Source: Liquidambar formosana (taxonomy: Eukaryota > Streptophyta > Magnoliopsida > Saxifragales > Altingiaceae). Taken from it: a stretch of DNA of 64,000 nt. The notes beneath the pieces were generated by a model. The model was given only the letters and a program-made list of their open reading frames with translations. It did no database searches and was not told the origin of the DNA. Within the stretch, counting starts at the first letter, position 1, and each line of letters starts with the position of its first letter. Below, in pieces: positions 43,480-55,867 of this stretch. The position numbers and the translations under genes were made by a program. The stretch is from NCBI GenBank assembly GCA_039720395.1, contig CM077821.1, positions 434,001 to 498,000 of the forward strand, in the 5' to 3' direction.

Positions 43480-44439
43480 TTAGGGTTTACTATGTTTTTG
43501 AATTTGTTTATGAATGATAAAAAGGTGTCATCATCCCTCTCCCTTACTAAGAGGCTATGGGTTCTCTCGTTCTCATTTATGCAAAAAAATTTAGGCACAT
43601 ATGATATTATTTATTTATTAGATTGAATTTGTTTGACGTGTATAAATTTTATCAAAATTTTGTCAAAATGGGTCCTCATGCGTCGGTTAAATTTCACAAA
43701 AATCGTAATAAAATGTTGAGTCAGAAAAGCAAACATCAAACTTTGAACAAGGTAAGTGAACCATGCAAGGAGATCTCTTTCATTGGATCTTAGCTACATT
43801 GTACATAATGTTTTTTCCCATTATCATTCTACAAATATATTCATTTCTTGGTTACTTTTTCATATTTTCGTGTTAATTGTCTCCAATATTCTTGCTAAGT
43901 TTTCTTTTTGTAAATGGAGTTTTAATTCATTTTCACAAATAAAATGATGACATGTGGGGTTAGGTGGACTCAAAGCTATGTGAGCTTTTATCAAATTGTA
44001 TATGTGGTGTATTGGCTCATAGATTGTGAATGTGATTTTACAAGTTATTAAATGAATTATGTTAATTTTCCAACCTAAAAGCCTAAATTATAAGGTAGAT
44101 GACTCAAATAGGTATGTAAAATCATATGAAAATCATATTTAGACGATGTGTTGTGTGAAAGTTTTCAACAAATTAGGTGAACTACAACATGTGAGAACCA
44201 CAATATATAAAATGGAGAAGGGATGACTTAGATATATTCTATAGTACAGTCTATAGTAATTTCCTTCTATATAAGCTTTTTCTTGTGGTAGGTTGAAGGT
44301 CAAATTCCATATTCAATGTATTTTAATCCTTCTTATGATTCTTTCTTATGAAAAGTTAAAAAAGAATTCGCATAGTAAATATAGAAGTCTGAAAATGTAG
44401 CTTATGGTCTTATGCTTAAGCACCATTATATATACCAAA
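43480..44439. other. Non-coding AT-rich spacer
   Basis: Nothing recognised; a 63-codon frame at 43756-43947 has no features. Confidence 0.4.
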
Positions 44440-44971
44440 TATAGAATTTGATCTTCCTTATAATTATAGAGCAAAAGAAATGCAAAATAATAATGTGACA
44501 TGATATTAATAAACAAATAGTTATATCAAATGAGAACAGCCACCTAAAAGATTGTTCCAAACTCAATTTTGACTATTGAGGGAGTCTGGCCGGCAGGTTG
44601 TCTGGATGGAGCAAGAATTATCTGTGCTGCTTGGAGAAATGAAGATGGTTTGTTTATGACTAATCTTTCAATGTATGCAGTAAAGCACACAATTCACTAT
44701 AGCAGAAGCTATGGTGCATTGAGGGAAAGGATTTCGATGGCAATCAACAAAGATGCTGAGAAATTTAATGAAATCAAGTGACTACGAGATAATTGTATAA
44801 AAATTAGTAGTAACAAAATTATCCCCAAGCCTGTACCAAACTTATTAAGAGATACTTGCATTTTGCTTGGACAGTTCTCAGAAAAAAAAAGGAAAAAAAG
44901 TTGTAATTAAGCACAAGTGCTTAAAAGGAAACCACATATACTGTTTTCTTTGACAGCAAGACCCCATCCCT

Positions 44972-45017
<46 letters not shown>

Positions 45018-45519
45018 ATAAGTAACAGGAAGCCCTTTATTTCATTCACATTGTTCTGCTACAAACAAGATGGACATGTACACAGCAGCGGAGCAGCCTC
45101 TTCCCTTTTACTGCTCAGTAGAATCCCTTCCAAACGAAATAAAAGAGAAGAATAGAAAAGAAAAATGATCACGAATGCGTATGTGATCAAAACATCAAAA
45201 TGGTTCTAAAATTCAATAAGTTTACAGTTGTGTGAAGGTATGGGAACAAACAAAAGTACGAACAATCAGAGTATAGAGAGCCTTAATCAATGACAATCGA
45301 TGATATGATATATCAAGATGATCCGACTTCTGGCTTTTTTATTACTAGTAACAAATTTGATTCTTGCTTTAATCAATGACAATTGATATTGGGACATTTC
45401 ATCAATCACTCCAACCATAACCTGAATAGCAAATAGAGAGAAAACATAATGAGCAAGCAGTCAAGGAAAATCCCTCTTGCAAAGAGAAAATAGTAATTCA
45501 ACAGAAAATTGAGATATAC
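44440..45519. repeat. TNL 3'-flank module with RNase H relic and 40-bp T tract
   Basis: Copy of the module at 48127-49880. The RNase H relic (CAATTTTGACTATTGAGGGA, LDGARIICAAWRNEDGLFM, ATAGCAGAAGCTATGGTGCA) is at 44565-44785. T tract at 44974-45013, followed by GATAAGTAACAGGAAGCCCT as in the copy at 48712. It is the 3' flank of the LRR fragment at 45520-45954. Confidence 0.6.
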
Positions 45520-45954
45520 CAGGCTTTCTGATCCCTCCACTTGCTGTAAACTTCTACAACTTTGCCTCCATAGCCTTTTTGACTCTCCACTGCAATGCCT
45601 CCTCAAAATTCATAAGTATTGATGTGTTTGGCAGATTCAGTGAATTTTCAATCAACTTGCATCCAGAAATGTCTAACAAGGTTAAAATTTTTGACAGTCA
45701 CGAGCAACCAACTTTTTAAAATTTTTTAGGTTTGACAAATCAGGAGATTTCTTGATTTTGCAACTTGCGATGTCCAACATTTCTAAGGATTCCAGTTCCT
45801 CAAATCCTAGGATCACATTTAAATTCTCCCAACCATTAAGTCTTAATTTCTTTAATTTCTTCAGGTTTGACAGATCCAGTATCCTTTCCACTGATGTGCA
45901 GTATGACATGTTTAGAACCTCTAAGTATCTCAAAAAGCTAAGGCCCTCACTGAT
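45520..45954 (-). pseudogene. LRR exon fragment of a TNL
   Basis: Minus strand: LRR repeats LSFLRYLEVLNMSYCTSVER, ILDLSNLKKLKKLRLNGWEN and GFEELESLEMLDIASCKIKK, closely matching 49885-50340 of the larger pseudogene. The 5' splice site CCTG|GTATATC is at 45520/45519. About 60 bases (the LTKILGLEELKSLTLLD equivalent) are missing near 45690. At 45954 homology stops abruptly at a foreign GC-rich segment. No NBS or TIR part remains. Confidence 0.8.
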
Positions 45955-46065
45955 GTGCGTTACTGCTGGCTGTCGAAGGAAGAGACCCGTCGACGTCGGA
46001 GAAGAGCTGCCACCGTCGCTGGTTGGAGGAAGAGACCCATCGTCGCTGGTCACCATTTGATGGTT
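45955..46065. other. GC-rich foreign segment fused to the LRR fragment
   Basis: About 110 bp, much richer in GC than its surroundings, with the internal repeat GGAAGAGACCCGTCG / GGAAGAGACCCATCG. It extends the LRR frame on the minus strand (SLPPTSDGGSSSPTSTGLFL). Origin unknown. Confidence 0.5.
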
Positions 46066-47121
46066 TCCTTGGAAACCACCCCATCGTTTTTTAAAATCAA
46101 TTTTACAATCTCCTAAAGGCTAAAACAGGTATTTGTAAAAAACATTTTCCTTATTCTTAAAGAATCTTTGAAAAAAAAAAAAGAAAAAAAAAAGGGTTTT
46201 AGAGTTAAAAACTCTTATGTTGGAGTTTTGGTTAAAAACAATTTCTTAATAGGGGTATTTTAATAAAATATTGTATTATAATTATGAAAGAAGACTTGTG
46301 GTATTTTAATAAAATATTGTATTATAATTATGAGTGAATTTTTCATTTGACCATTATACATGTGACCATTAAGGTGCATTAAAGTGGTGGGTATCTGTTG
46401 AGGGCTTGAGGCTATCTAACTAGCCTTTGCCGGATGAAACTTATCATTTGCTCCTACTTGTTATGTGCATGCACTATATAAACACAGTATATATTTCATC
46501 CTCATTTCATATATATAGTTTTATTTATTTATTTATTTTGGGTAATATGGGTAAGAAATTTCATTACAACATTCGTACACTGATCCCTAAGAATCAAACT
46601 TATAATATTTTTCTATAAACTTGAATCTGAAAGCACTTACTCAATAAATGAGAAAAATACCACTAGACTACTATGCCATTGGTTATGGTTTCGATAATTT
46701 GATTACACCTTTTTAATGATGTTGAACTTTGTACTTTACTAGCCTATTGGGCTATTGGATTGCAGATTTGTGGGCTTTGTGACCAAAGTTTTGTGGTGCA
46801 ATGGGCTGTAGCCTTAGGCTTTAGCAATACGACCTCAGTTCCTTTGTGTTTTATGGAAAACTTGATTAAGCTCTTGGAGAATGGTTTAAGTGCTATTTTG
46901 CATTAGGAAAAGTTAGGTTGTTAGATATTGACACGGGATTGAATTTCGGATGAGGTTAATTAGTACCTCAATTTGGCTCATGAACATGCTTGAGGTTGAT
47001 CAAACATGAACCAAGCTTGAATATTGGGTCAATCTTGGGATTGACTCAACTTGGAAAATTAACAAAGACACTTTAACTAATCGAAACAAATTATGGCAAA
47101 AAACTAGGATCAAAAAACTTA
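46066..47121. other. Non-coding spacer with a 49-bp tandem repeat
   Basis: GGTATTTTAATAAAATATTG plus the following TATTATAATTATGA occurs twice (about 46253 and 46301). No gene. 46920-47110 shares sequence with the spacer near 9180-9250 (ATATTGACACGGGATTGAAT, CAATTTGGCTCATGAAC). Confidence 0.45.
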
Positions 47122-47427
47122 GGATCTATTTGGGCGTGGAAATCAAACAAGTCAATATATTTTAACTAGTAATGGAGGCATATATTAGTTACCTTGAATG
47201 AAATCATTTAAGAGAATGTTGGTCATCATCACAAATGAGAGCGGAACTTCAAAATAGTGACATTCATGAATTTCTAAAAATCGATCTTGTAACATCAACA
47301 AAATAGTGAAGGTTCCAATTTTTTAACATAACCTCATTCAACCTGATGGATTCATACCTTTAATATTATGTAAAATGTTAAAATATATTATAATTTTTTA
47401 ATTTCCATTTGGACAACCAAACAACCC
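47122..47427. mobile_element. Degenerate Tourist-like MITE
   Basis: Left end GGATCTATTTGGGCGTGGAA; right end reversed GGGTTGTTTGGTTGTCCAAA. Body related to 9246-9743 and 30932-31246 (GAAATTAAAC, TACCTTGAAT, ATTTCCATTTGGAC). Boundaries approximate. Confidence 0.55.
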
Positions 47428-48126
47428 TTTAATTTATAGTGTGGTGTGGCAAGATCAAAATGAACTTGGGAAAAATCAGGTGCACTAGGATGCTCTATAT
47501 TCACTTTTCCTCTCCCACTATCCACCTTCCTATGTTTCCATCAACGATATCCCAGAATGACTGCTAATACACTTCTGCACGGACACAAAAACCAATAAAA
47601 CCAATTGCAAGTGAGCACACAAAAATGGCAATACATAACAATGTCTATCTGTCTTGGAAGCCCCTCTCACTCTCTCAGGCATGAGCTTCCACTAGAGAAT
47701 TTGCAATAATGGAAGATTTCTTCTTTTTCTACATTCATACTTCGTATTTTCTCTCTTCCCCATTTTTACCTGCATGACTTTGTTCTATGTTAAACATGTA
47801 ACAAAAGAACTAGGGGTGTCAAAAATCTATATGATAAAAGTTAGTCCACAAAAATTCATGGTTGACTGCTTAGACTATCAGCCTAATCATCATCTAGTCA
47901 ACCAGGTGTAATTCAAAAACATTGATTCTACTTAAATAGAAGATAATTACAAATTCATTTTTCCTATTAACTTTGCTTAATTTCGCTAATCAGAAACTAT
48001 TTATTATTATTATTAATTTTAATGCTAAGTTTCACTAATCTGAACCTATGGCTTCACAATAATACTAACAGATAGGTACACTTACCGTCTCAGTTTACCC
48101 GACAGAATTACATCAAATTGCATTAA
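47428..48126. other. Non-coding spacer
   Basis: No gene. The last part (AACCTATGGCTTCACAATAA, about 48044) is the start of the TNL 3'-flank module. Confidence 0.4.
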
Positions 48127-48640
48127 ATTTGATCTTCCTTATAATTATAGAGCAAAAGAAATGCAAAATAATAATGTAACATGATACCAATAAACAAATA
48201 GTTATATGAAATGAGAACAGCCACCTAAAGAATTGTTCCAAGCTCAATTTTGACTATTGAGGGAGTCTGGGCAGGTTGTCTGGATGGAGCAAGAATTTGT
48301 GCCGCTTGGAGAACTGAAGATGGTTTGTTTATGGTTAATCTTTCAACGTATGCAGTAAAGCACACAATTCACTATAGCAGAAGCTATGGTGCATTGAGGG
48401 AAAGGATTTCACTATAAAAAATAAAAAATAAATCAACAAAGATGCTGAGAAATTTAATGAAAGCAAGTGACTACGAGATAGTAGTATAAAAATTAGTAGT
48501 AACAAAAATATCCCCAAGCCTGTTTTCTCTACGAGATAGCAGTTTTTAAAAAAAAAAAAAAAAAAAAAAAAAGTTGTAATTAACCACAAGTGCATAAAAG
48601 CGAACCACATATACTGTTTTCTCTAACAGCAAGCCCCCCC

Positions 48641-48672
<32 letters not shown>

Positions 48673-48954
48673 TCTCTCTCTCTCTCTTTTTTTTTTTCTT
48701 TCTTTTTTGGATAAGTAACAGGAAGCCCTTCATTTCATTCATTCACATTGTTCTGCTACAAACAAGATAGACATGTATAGAGCAGCGGAGCAGCTTATTC
48801 CCTTTTACTGCTCAGTAGAATCCCTTTCAAACAAAATAAAAGAGATTAATAGAAAAGAAAAATGTTCACGAATGTGTATGTGATCAAAAGATCAAAATGG
48901 TTCTAAAATTCATTAAAGGGGTATTCTCTGTTGGAGATATTTTATTTTGCATTT
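48127..48954. repeat. TNL 3'-flank module with RNase H relic and 37-bp C tract
   Basis: RNase H relic at 48245-48470 (LDGARICAAWRTEDGLFMV, ATAGCAGAAGCTATGGTGCA). An A tract (48546-48572) and then a C tract interrupted once by G (48634-48670), followed by (TC)n and T runs. This is the 3' flank of the TNL pseudogene. Confidence 0.6.
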
Positions 48955-49637
48955 TTTTTTTTTTTTTGATAAATAACATATAGTATTGATCAAAGAAAGA
49001 AATACAAATTGGACAAGGAGTCCAATCAAAAAGCCAAACACAGCAAAAAGCTAAACACGACCAAAAAACATGCTAAGGAGCACAGGCAACCCTCCCCAAC
49101 AAGACGGGTGGCAAACCAAAACCAACTCCAACACACGTCAAGGAGGGAAAAAAGAATTCCCACTAGCTCTACTCTTAACAGGCTTCAAAGTATAAATCTC
49201 TTTCCAATTACTAACAATAAGAAACAAAGGGATACCCTCAAAGGATTTGTCCACCGAAGCCCATAAGGAAGCAAGAAAGCAAACTTTATCCCAAATACTA
49301 TCCAAATCCTCATAAACATCCCTAAAAATTCTAGCATTCCGCTCAATCCATAGCACCCATAAAATAGCTAAAATAGCACTACTCCATAGAACTTTCGCTC
49401 TATTAGAGCGCCCAAAACCTCTGAAATCCACCTCGAACATACTATAAAGGTGCTCAGGTCTAACCCAACTCAAATCAGCCATGGCAAAGAGCCGCTGCCA
49501 TAGAACAAAGGAGATCTCACAGTGGAAAAATAAATGATCCACAGATTCACCCTTCTTCTTACAGAGAACACACCACTCAGGAGACAAGCACAAAAAAGGT
49601 CTTTTCCTTTGCATCCAATCATTGGTATTAGTCCTTT
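48955..49637 (-). mobile_element. 5'-truncated LINE with 19-bp target duplication
   Basis: Minus-strand LINE 3' end. An open frame of 158 codons (49614-49138) carries a reverse-transcriptase zinc-binding domain (CVLCKKKGESVDHLFFHC, then SSAILAILWVLWIERNARIF). A 3' UTR and an A tail follow, seen as T's at 48952-48967 on the plus strand. The target duplication GATATTTTATTTTGCATTT is at 48936-48954 and 49638-49656. The well-kept frame suggests a fairly recent insertion. It is a different LINE from the one in TNL intron 1. Confidence 0.88.
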
Positions 49638-49656
49638 GATATTTTATTTTGCATTT

Positions 49657-49884
49657 TGACTTGATGATAATGATATATCAAGATGATCCAACTTCCGGCC
49701 TTTTTTATTACTAGTAACAAATTTGATTCTTGCTTTAATCAATGACAATTGATATTGGGACATTTCATCAATCACTCCAACATAACCTGAATAGCAAATA
49801 GAGAGAAAACATAATGAGCAAGCAGCCAAGGAAAATCCCTCTTGCAAAGAGAAAATAGTAATTCAACAGAAAATTGAGATATAC
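49657..49884 (-). pseudogene. 3' intron and tail of the TNL pseudogene
   Basis: Corresponds to the last intron and short last exon of the intact TNL: a GCTATTCAG|GTTATG-type acceptor near 49788, then VGVIDEMSQYQLSLIKARIK in one frame. Whether the tail was ever coding is unclear. Confidence 0.4.
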
Positions 49885-51627
49885 CAGGCCATCTGATCCC
49901 TCCACTTGCTGTAAACTTCTACAGCTTTGCCTCCACAGCCTTTTTGACTCTCCACTGCAATGCCTCCTCAAAATTCATAAGTATTGATGTGTTTGGCAGA
50001 TTCGGTGAATTTTCAATCAACTTGCATCCAGAAATGTCTAACAAGGTTAAGGATTTCAATTCCTCAAGTCCCAGGATCTTAGTTAGTTTCTGACAGTCTC
50101 GAGCAACCAACTTTTTAAAACTTTTTAGGTTTGACAAATCAGGAGATTTCTTGATTTTGCAACTTGCGATGTCCAACATTTCTAAGGATTCCAGTTCCTT
50201 AAATTCTTGGATCACATTTAAATTCTCCCAACCATTAAGTCTTAATTTCTTTAATTTCTTCAGGTTTGACAGATCCAGTATCCTTTCCAGTGATGTGTAG
50301 TATGACATGTTTAGAACCTCTAAGAATCTCAAAAAGCAAAGGCCCTCAACGTCAGCTAACTTCCTGCTATTAGAAAGGTTTAGCTCTTTTAGCATTCCCA
50401 AGTTTGAGAGATTTGGTAATCTTTGTAGGGATTCACAATTTGATATGAACAAGTACCTTAAAGATTCTAACTTCTCAAGTCCGTCAAGCTTAGCTAGCTT
50501 TTCACAATCATTTACGGTCAAATTCGTCAATGATTTTAATTTCCCAAGGCCTTGAATCTGCATTAGCTTAGAGCACCCAGAAACAAGTAAGGTTGACATA
50601 TTTTTCAAATTTGACAGATCCGGTAATCTTTCCATTGATTTACTGTCGTAAATAGATAGTTTGAATAAACTTGAAGGAAGCCCCTGAATCTATTGAAGAT
50701 TCACGGAACCTACATTGAGTATCTTGAGCTGAGGAAGGTCACCAATCTCTGTTGGTAAGGTGCTAATGCTGGTTTGGCCTAAACTCAAGATCTCCAATTC
50801 AGATAATTTCTCAATATCTATAGGAATTTCCACCAGATCATAACAATAGGATTAGTACAACTTCTTTAAACCCTTCCGTTTAGAGAGATTTGGGAATATC
50901 TTCATTGATTTGCATGTGACATGTAGACTCGTTAGACTAGAGGGAAGCTCTGGCAACCATTGGAGCTCTCCGAAGCTTAAATCAAGGGTTTGGAGGCTGG
51001 AAGGCTCACAAATGCTCCTTGGTAGGCTAGAAATCATGGTCCAACATAAATTCAAGATTCTCAGAGAGGATAGTCTCTTAATATCAGGAAATTCACCTCG
51101 CAATTCTTCAAGCGTCTCTAGATTACCAATAGCATCAGGTAACTCTCTTATGGAAGTCCTTGAAATGTCAAGCACTCTCAAACTTGTTACATTCCCAATT
51201 GATGGGTCAATTTGAACCAGTGCTTCACAATCTTTAAGAATCAATATCTCCAAAGCCGCAAATGTGGAAAAGTCGGGAAAAAAAAATCAACTTTGAAGGC
51301 TTCATCCTTTTGGGTTTCCTGTCAATAGTAAACCTTTAAATAAATATAGAATATTTAGGGAGTTCAAACAAAAAGACGTATGAATCCGTCTCTTTCGAAG
51401 AAAATATTAAGGATTATTTTCGATCTATACTGCAATTTTTTTTTTTTTTAATTGGTTTGCGTTCAAAGAACATCAAGTCAACTAGGACCATAACCAACCC
51501 CAACCCCACCCCACCCCCTTACCACCTAGGCTAGGCTTAAAGGCCTCCATCTTGGTAAGTATTTTTGAAGGAATTATATATATATGATTCGTTTTTTCTT
51601 CCCTTTTTATAAAATAGAAAATCTGGA

Positions 51628-51658
<31 letters not shown>

Positions 51659-53602
51659 CCTTCTAGAGGAAAATCTCTCCTAAAGGCATGCCTGCTAAAT
51701 AGCTGAAGAGAATGACTAGATTTCATTGGCGGGGGTTCGTAAATGCTATCTACTCCTAGCAGATCCAGGACATGTTTGTCTCGTTGTAACTATTATCCTA
51801 CTTCCTGGAGCAAACCACTCACGCTTTCTTACAAGCTTATCAAATTGAGACTTTTCATCAACGTTGTCAAGAACAATGAGAACTTTCTTTCTACAAACTG
51901 TATTTTTTATCATGTCGCGTCCTTCATCAACATTAGCAATATTGTCTAGGTCTTTTCTTTTTAGGACCATACAACAAAGTTCATTTCACAAATCAACAAG
52001 ACCCTTGTGTTGTTGTGATCTTTCTCGAACATCTGCAAGGAATCTACAACATTCAAAGAGCTCAAAGATTTGATTGTAAATGACCTTGGCAACAGTGGTC
52101 TTGCCAATACCACCCATGCCAAGGATTCCAACAATCTTCACAGCATCAGAGGAAACATTTAATAATTCCATCATTTCCTTCAGTTGATCCTCAATTCCAA
52201 TCAAGTTCTCAGTTACATCCATGTAATTCCTCTTTAACTCTATTAAAACCTTTAAAGTAACCTTCTTTGCCAGTTCTCCTTCATGCCTGCCAAATATAAT
52301 TGATATCAGAGGGAAAAACACTACAAATTAAATAAGAGTGCAACTTAAGACTCAACTGGACTTCTAGTGGAGATAAAATACTTAATTTTTTCATATCACT
52401 ACATTAAAACATAGATTTAGAAATAGACTTTGCAAACTTAAAAGATGAGTTTGATATCTGGCATGATAATCAAGAAGATATTACTAATGTTCTTATAAAT
52501 GATTTTTCTAATTGTTTTAAGTTTGAGGGTTGTAGGCACATGGATATGGCTATTAAATTTGTTCCTTCAATGTTAAATTAATGATACAGATAATAATATT
52601 TTTGTTACTCCAGTCACTACAACAACAATTGATTTAGCTATTTCCCAAATGCGGGATTTGAAACCTCCAAGTCCTGATGGGCTTCAAGCTATTTTCTACA
52701 AAAAAAAAAAAAAAAAAAAAGGAAAATTTTAGCTCCTACTGTCTATAAGTACGTATTTGAGTTCTTTTATAGAGGTTAATTTCCTAGGGAATTAAATAGA
52801 ACATATATTACTGTGATCCCCAAAATTGATAATCCTACAAAGTCAAATCATTTTAGACTTATTAGTTTTTGTAACATTGGTTATAAGATTATAGCAAAAA
52901 TTTTGTCTAACAGATTAAAGCCTTTTTATGAAGAAAATAATTCTCCCTCTCAGAGTACTTTTGTTCCGAATGGACTTATTTCAGATAATATTCTTATTGC
53001 TCATGAGATATGCAATGCTATGAAAAAAAAGAAGAGGAAAAACAGGTTAGATGAGTCTTAAGCTCAATTTGGAGAAAGCTTATGATAGGCTGAAATGGCC
53101 TTTTTATTAAAGCTGTCATGGCTAAATTTGGATTCGATAAAAAATTTATCAGTTGGATTATGAGTTGCATTGAATCTCCTTAGTTCTCTATTTTGTTAAA
53201 TGGAGTTCCAGGAAGTAATTTCTCAGCCTCCAGAGGAATTAGACAAGATGATCCATTATCTCCTTATATCTTTATTTTATGTATGGAAGCTCTTTCCACA
53301 ATTTGAAGAAATGCCATTTCTACTCCCCTTGATTTGTTTTTTGGGTTTTTGTTGTTGCTTGCTAGGCTTTTGGTTTAGTATGTGAAGGCCTTGTTGCTTT
53401 GTTTCTTTTTGTGTTGTTGCCTGCCTTCTAGTGGTTGGGCTTTGGAGTCTTTGTCTAATCCTGTATTTCTCTCTTTTGATTAATACAATTGTTATTTATC
53501 AAAAAAATGTACTTTCTAGAGCAGGAAGAGAAACTTTGATTAACTCGGTTTCCTCCAGTGTTAGTCAGCATGTCATGAATTGTTAATTTATTCCCTTCTA
53601 AG

Positions 53603-54668
53603 CATGGTTAAGAGTCTCGGTCTGGGTCCACGTCACGTTTCGGTCTTGGTCATCTCGGTCTCATCCAACCCATCGCGTCTCGGGCGAGATGTAACTTTAT
53701 GTATGCAATAATGTTCGAAAAAATTCAAAAAAATCATAGAAATTTTTTTAAAATATGATGATTACATTAGAACCATCAAATAAACAAAATAATAAACTTC
53801 AGGCATATAATATTGTCAAAAACATAAAAATGGGCGCTAGCGCGCTTTTATAACATGAAAAAAATACTATCTTTAAGTTTAGATATCGAATATAATATAA
53901 AGAATATAAATAAACATCACATATCAATGATGAGTAAATAATATCACATATGTTTCCCAACCACACAACATATCATAGATTCAAATGTATTCATGCATTT
54001 TTCGTATTTTTTTTTTTTTTTTTATAAATAACAGAAAATTCAACATTAAAAAAAAAAATTATGCATATATGTTCCCCAAAACTAAAACCAAATGGGCTGG
54101 CCACTTAAGTGGTTCTCGAAGAGTCGAACCACTCAAGCGAATCTTACCCAAAAATAAAAAAAAGCACTCAGTGAGAAAGAAACTGAAGGTGAGACGGAGT
54201 AAGTGCTCCCAGCGACGGTCGACGAGCAGCGATGGCTGACGAGAAGGATGTCGCTACTGCTCACCGGAGACAACCAAATCTGAGAAAAGAGCACTAGATC
54301 TGGATTCGAGAACCTCGAGCAACTCTCGAAGCCATGAAGTGATGATTACAAACCCAATTCACCTTCGAATGCCTCGACCCTCACCAGATCTTTTTGTCTA
54401 AGAAGTGGGAAGCTATTGTGAAAGTGGGAAACTACTGCAAATTGGTACGAGAAATCTCAATGGTTTAGATGAGATATCGTTCGAAACCCACTGAGAAGCC
54501 GATATCTCGACATCCTCGTCCCGATTCGTTCGAGATCTCGATGTTATCGGATGAGAAGGGGGGTAAACCATATATTCTTGTATGGACGGCATTTATCGTC
54601 TCGGGCATGGACGATCCCGTGTTAACCCGGCGAGATCTCGGGCGAGATGATCGAGACTTCGAACCATG
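53603..54668. mobile_element. hAT-like element, right copy
   Basis: 1066 bp, flanked by CTTCTAAG at 53595-53602 and 54669-54676; termini CATGGTTAAGAGTCTCGG and reversed CATGGTTCGAAGTCTCGATC. Same insertion point in the LINE as 705-1770, so it predates the duplication. Confidence 0.8.
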
Positions 54669-54863
54669 CTTCTAAGATAAGAGATGATATAGATAAAATT
54701 CAACAGAAATTCTTTTGGAATAAAAATTTAGGGAAAAATTTTATGGCTCTTAGGAATTGGGATATGGTTTGTTCCCCTAAAACAGAAGGTGGTTTAAGTA
54801 TTCATAATACTTCTGACACTAAATTTTCCTGTATGGGTAAGCTTGAATGGCGTATTTTGTTAA

Positions 54864-55867
54864 GGCCAGCACTATTCGCACTCCAGCCATAACCTCGCAC
54901 ACTCCCTATTTTCTTTATGTAATATGGAAGGACGAAAAAGCCCTTAATCATCAGGTGAAGAAATTGACAGCTTCTTCTTCATACTTTTTCCCCTTTTTTT
55001 GGGTATGTTCTCCTATTTCATCTGGTCGCAAGATGGTGGGCCTGGCGGTTTTCGACGCAGCCATGTCAACAGCAATGGTGTGTGCTGAAGTTGCTCACAT
55101 GGTGGACTCTTTCATCCGTTTTCACCATTTTTAGCGAACCCATGACCACCAAACCGTCCACCACCACTACTTAGAAATACAATTTTGCAACAAACAGAGC
55201 ACCGATTGAAGGAATTGAAAGAATCAAACCTCACCACAGACCAATTGCATCATAGACCCATATACTTAATTTCACCCAAAAAAAATAATAATAATAAAAA
55301 AAATAAAATAAACATCTACTTGAAAACTAGAACTTCCAACGACCTCTTGATCTGCATCACCCAACACCCATATCTCAACCCCACAACATCGTTTCCACTC
55401 ATCTCCATCCAATCCTAAAAATCATATCTAAAACTTCAACCTGACATAACCCTTGATCCCCTCCCTCATCCCAAACTTGCTAACATGATTAAGAGGGTCT
55501 CAATTTGAACTTAGATGGGTTAAAGGGTTAACTATATATTGTGTGAGTAAAATGGCTCTCGTCGCCCTTTGCACGTAGAGTTGCAAGTGGTGGTGTTGGG
55601 TGGGTTAATGGAGTTTTGTAGGTGTTGTAGTGGGTAGGTTTCAAATAGTTGTAGAAGGGGTGAAGAAGGTGAATGAAGGACGATGCTTACAGGTTGAGGG
55701 GATGAAGGATGATGCTTTCACCCACTTTCTCTTTCTTCTCAAATCTGACTCATCTGAGCATGGGGACGAATAGTGGGAGGTTTAAGGGCATTTTTGTCTT
55801 GTAAATGACATAAAGAAGATGGAGGAGTACGCGAGGTTATATGGCTAGAGTGCGAATAGCGTTGGCC
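54864..55867. mobile_element. Mutator-like element, right copy
   Basis: Same insertion point as 1966-2967, flanked by TTTGTTAA (54856-54863) and TTTGTTTAA (55868-55876). Length 1004 bp. The left flank shows the same lost T, so that deletion also predates the duplication. Confidence 0.76.

Noticed and set aside
49009..49266. Plus-strand 85-aa frame (MDKESNQKAKHSKK)
   Set aside because: Antisense shadow of the LINE 3' end at 48955-49637.
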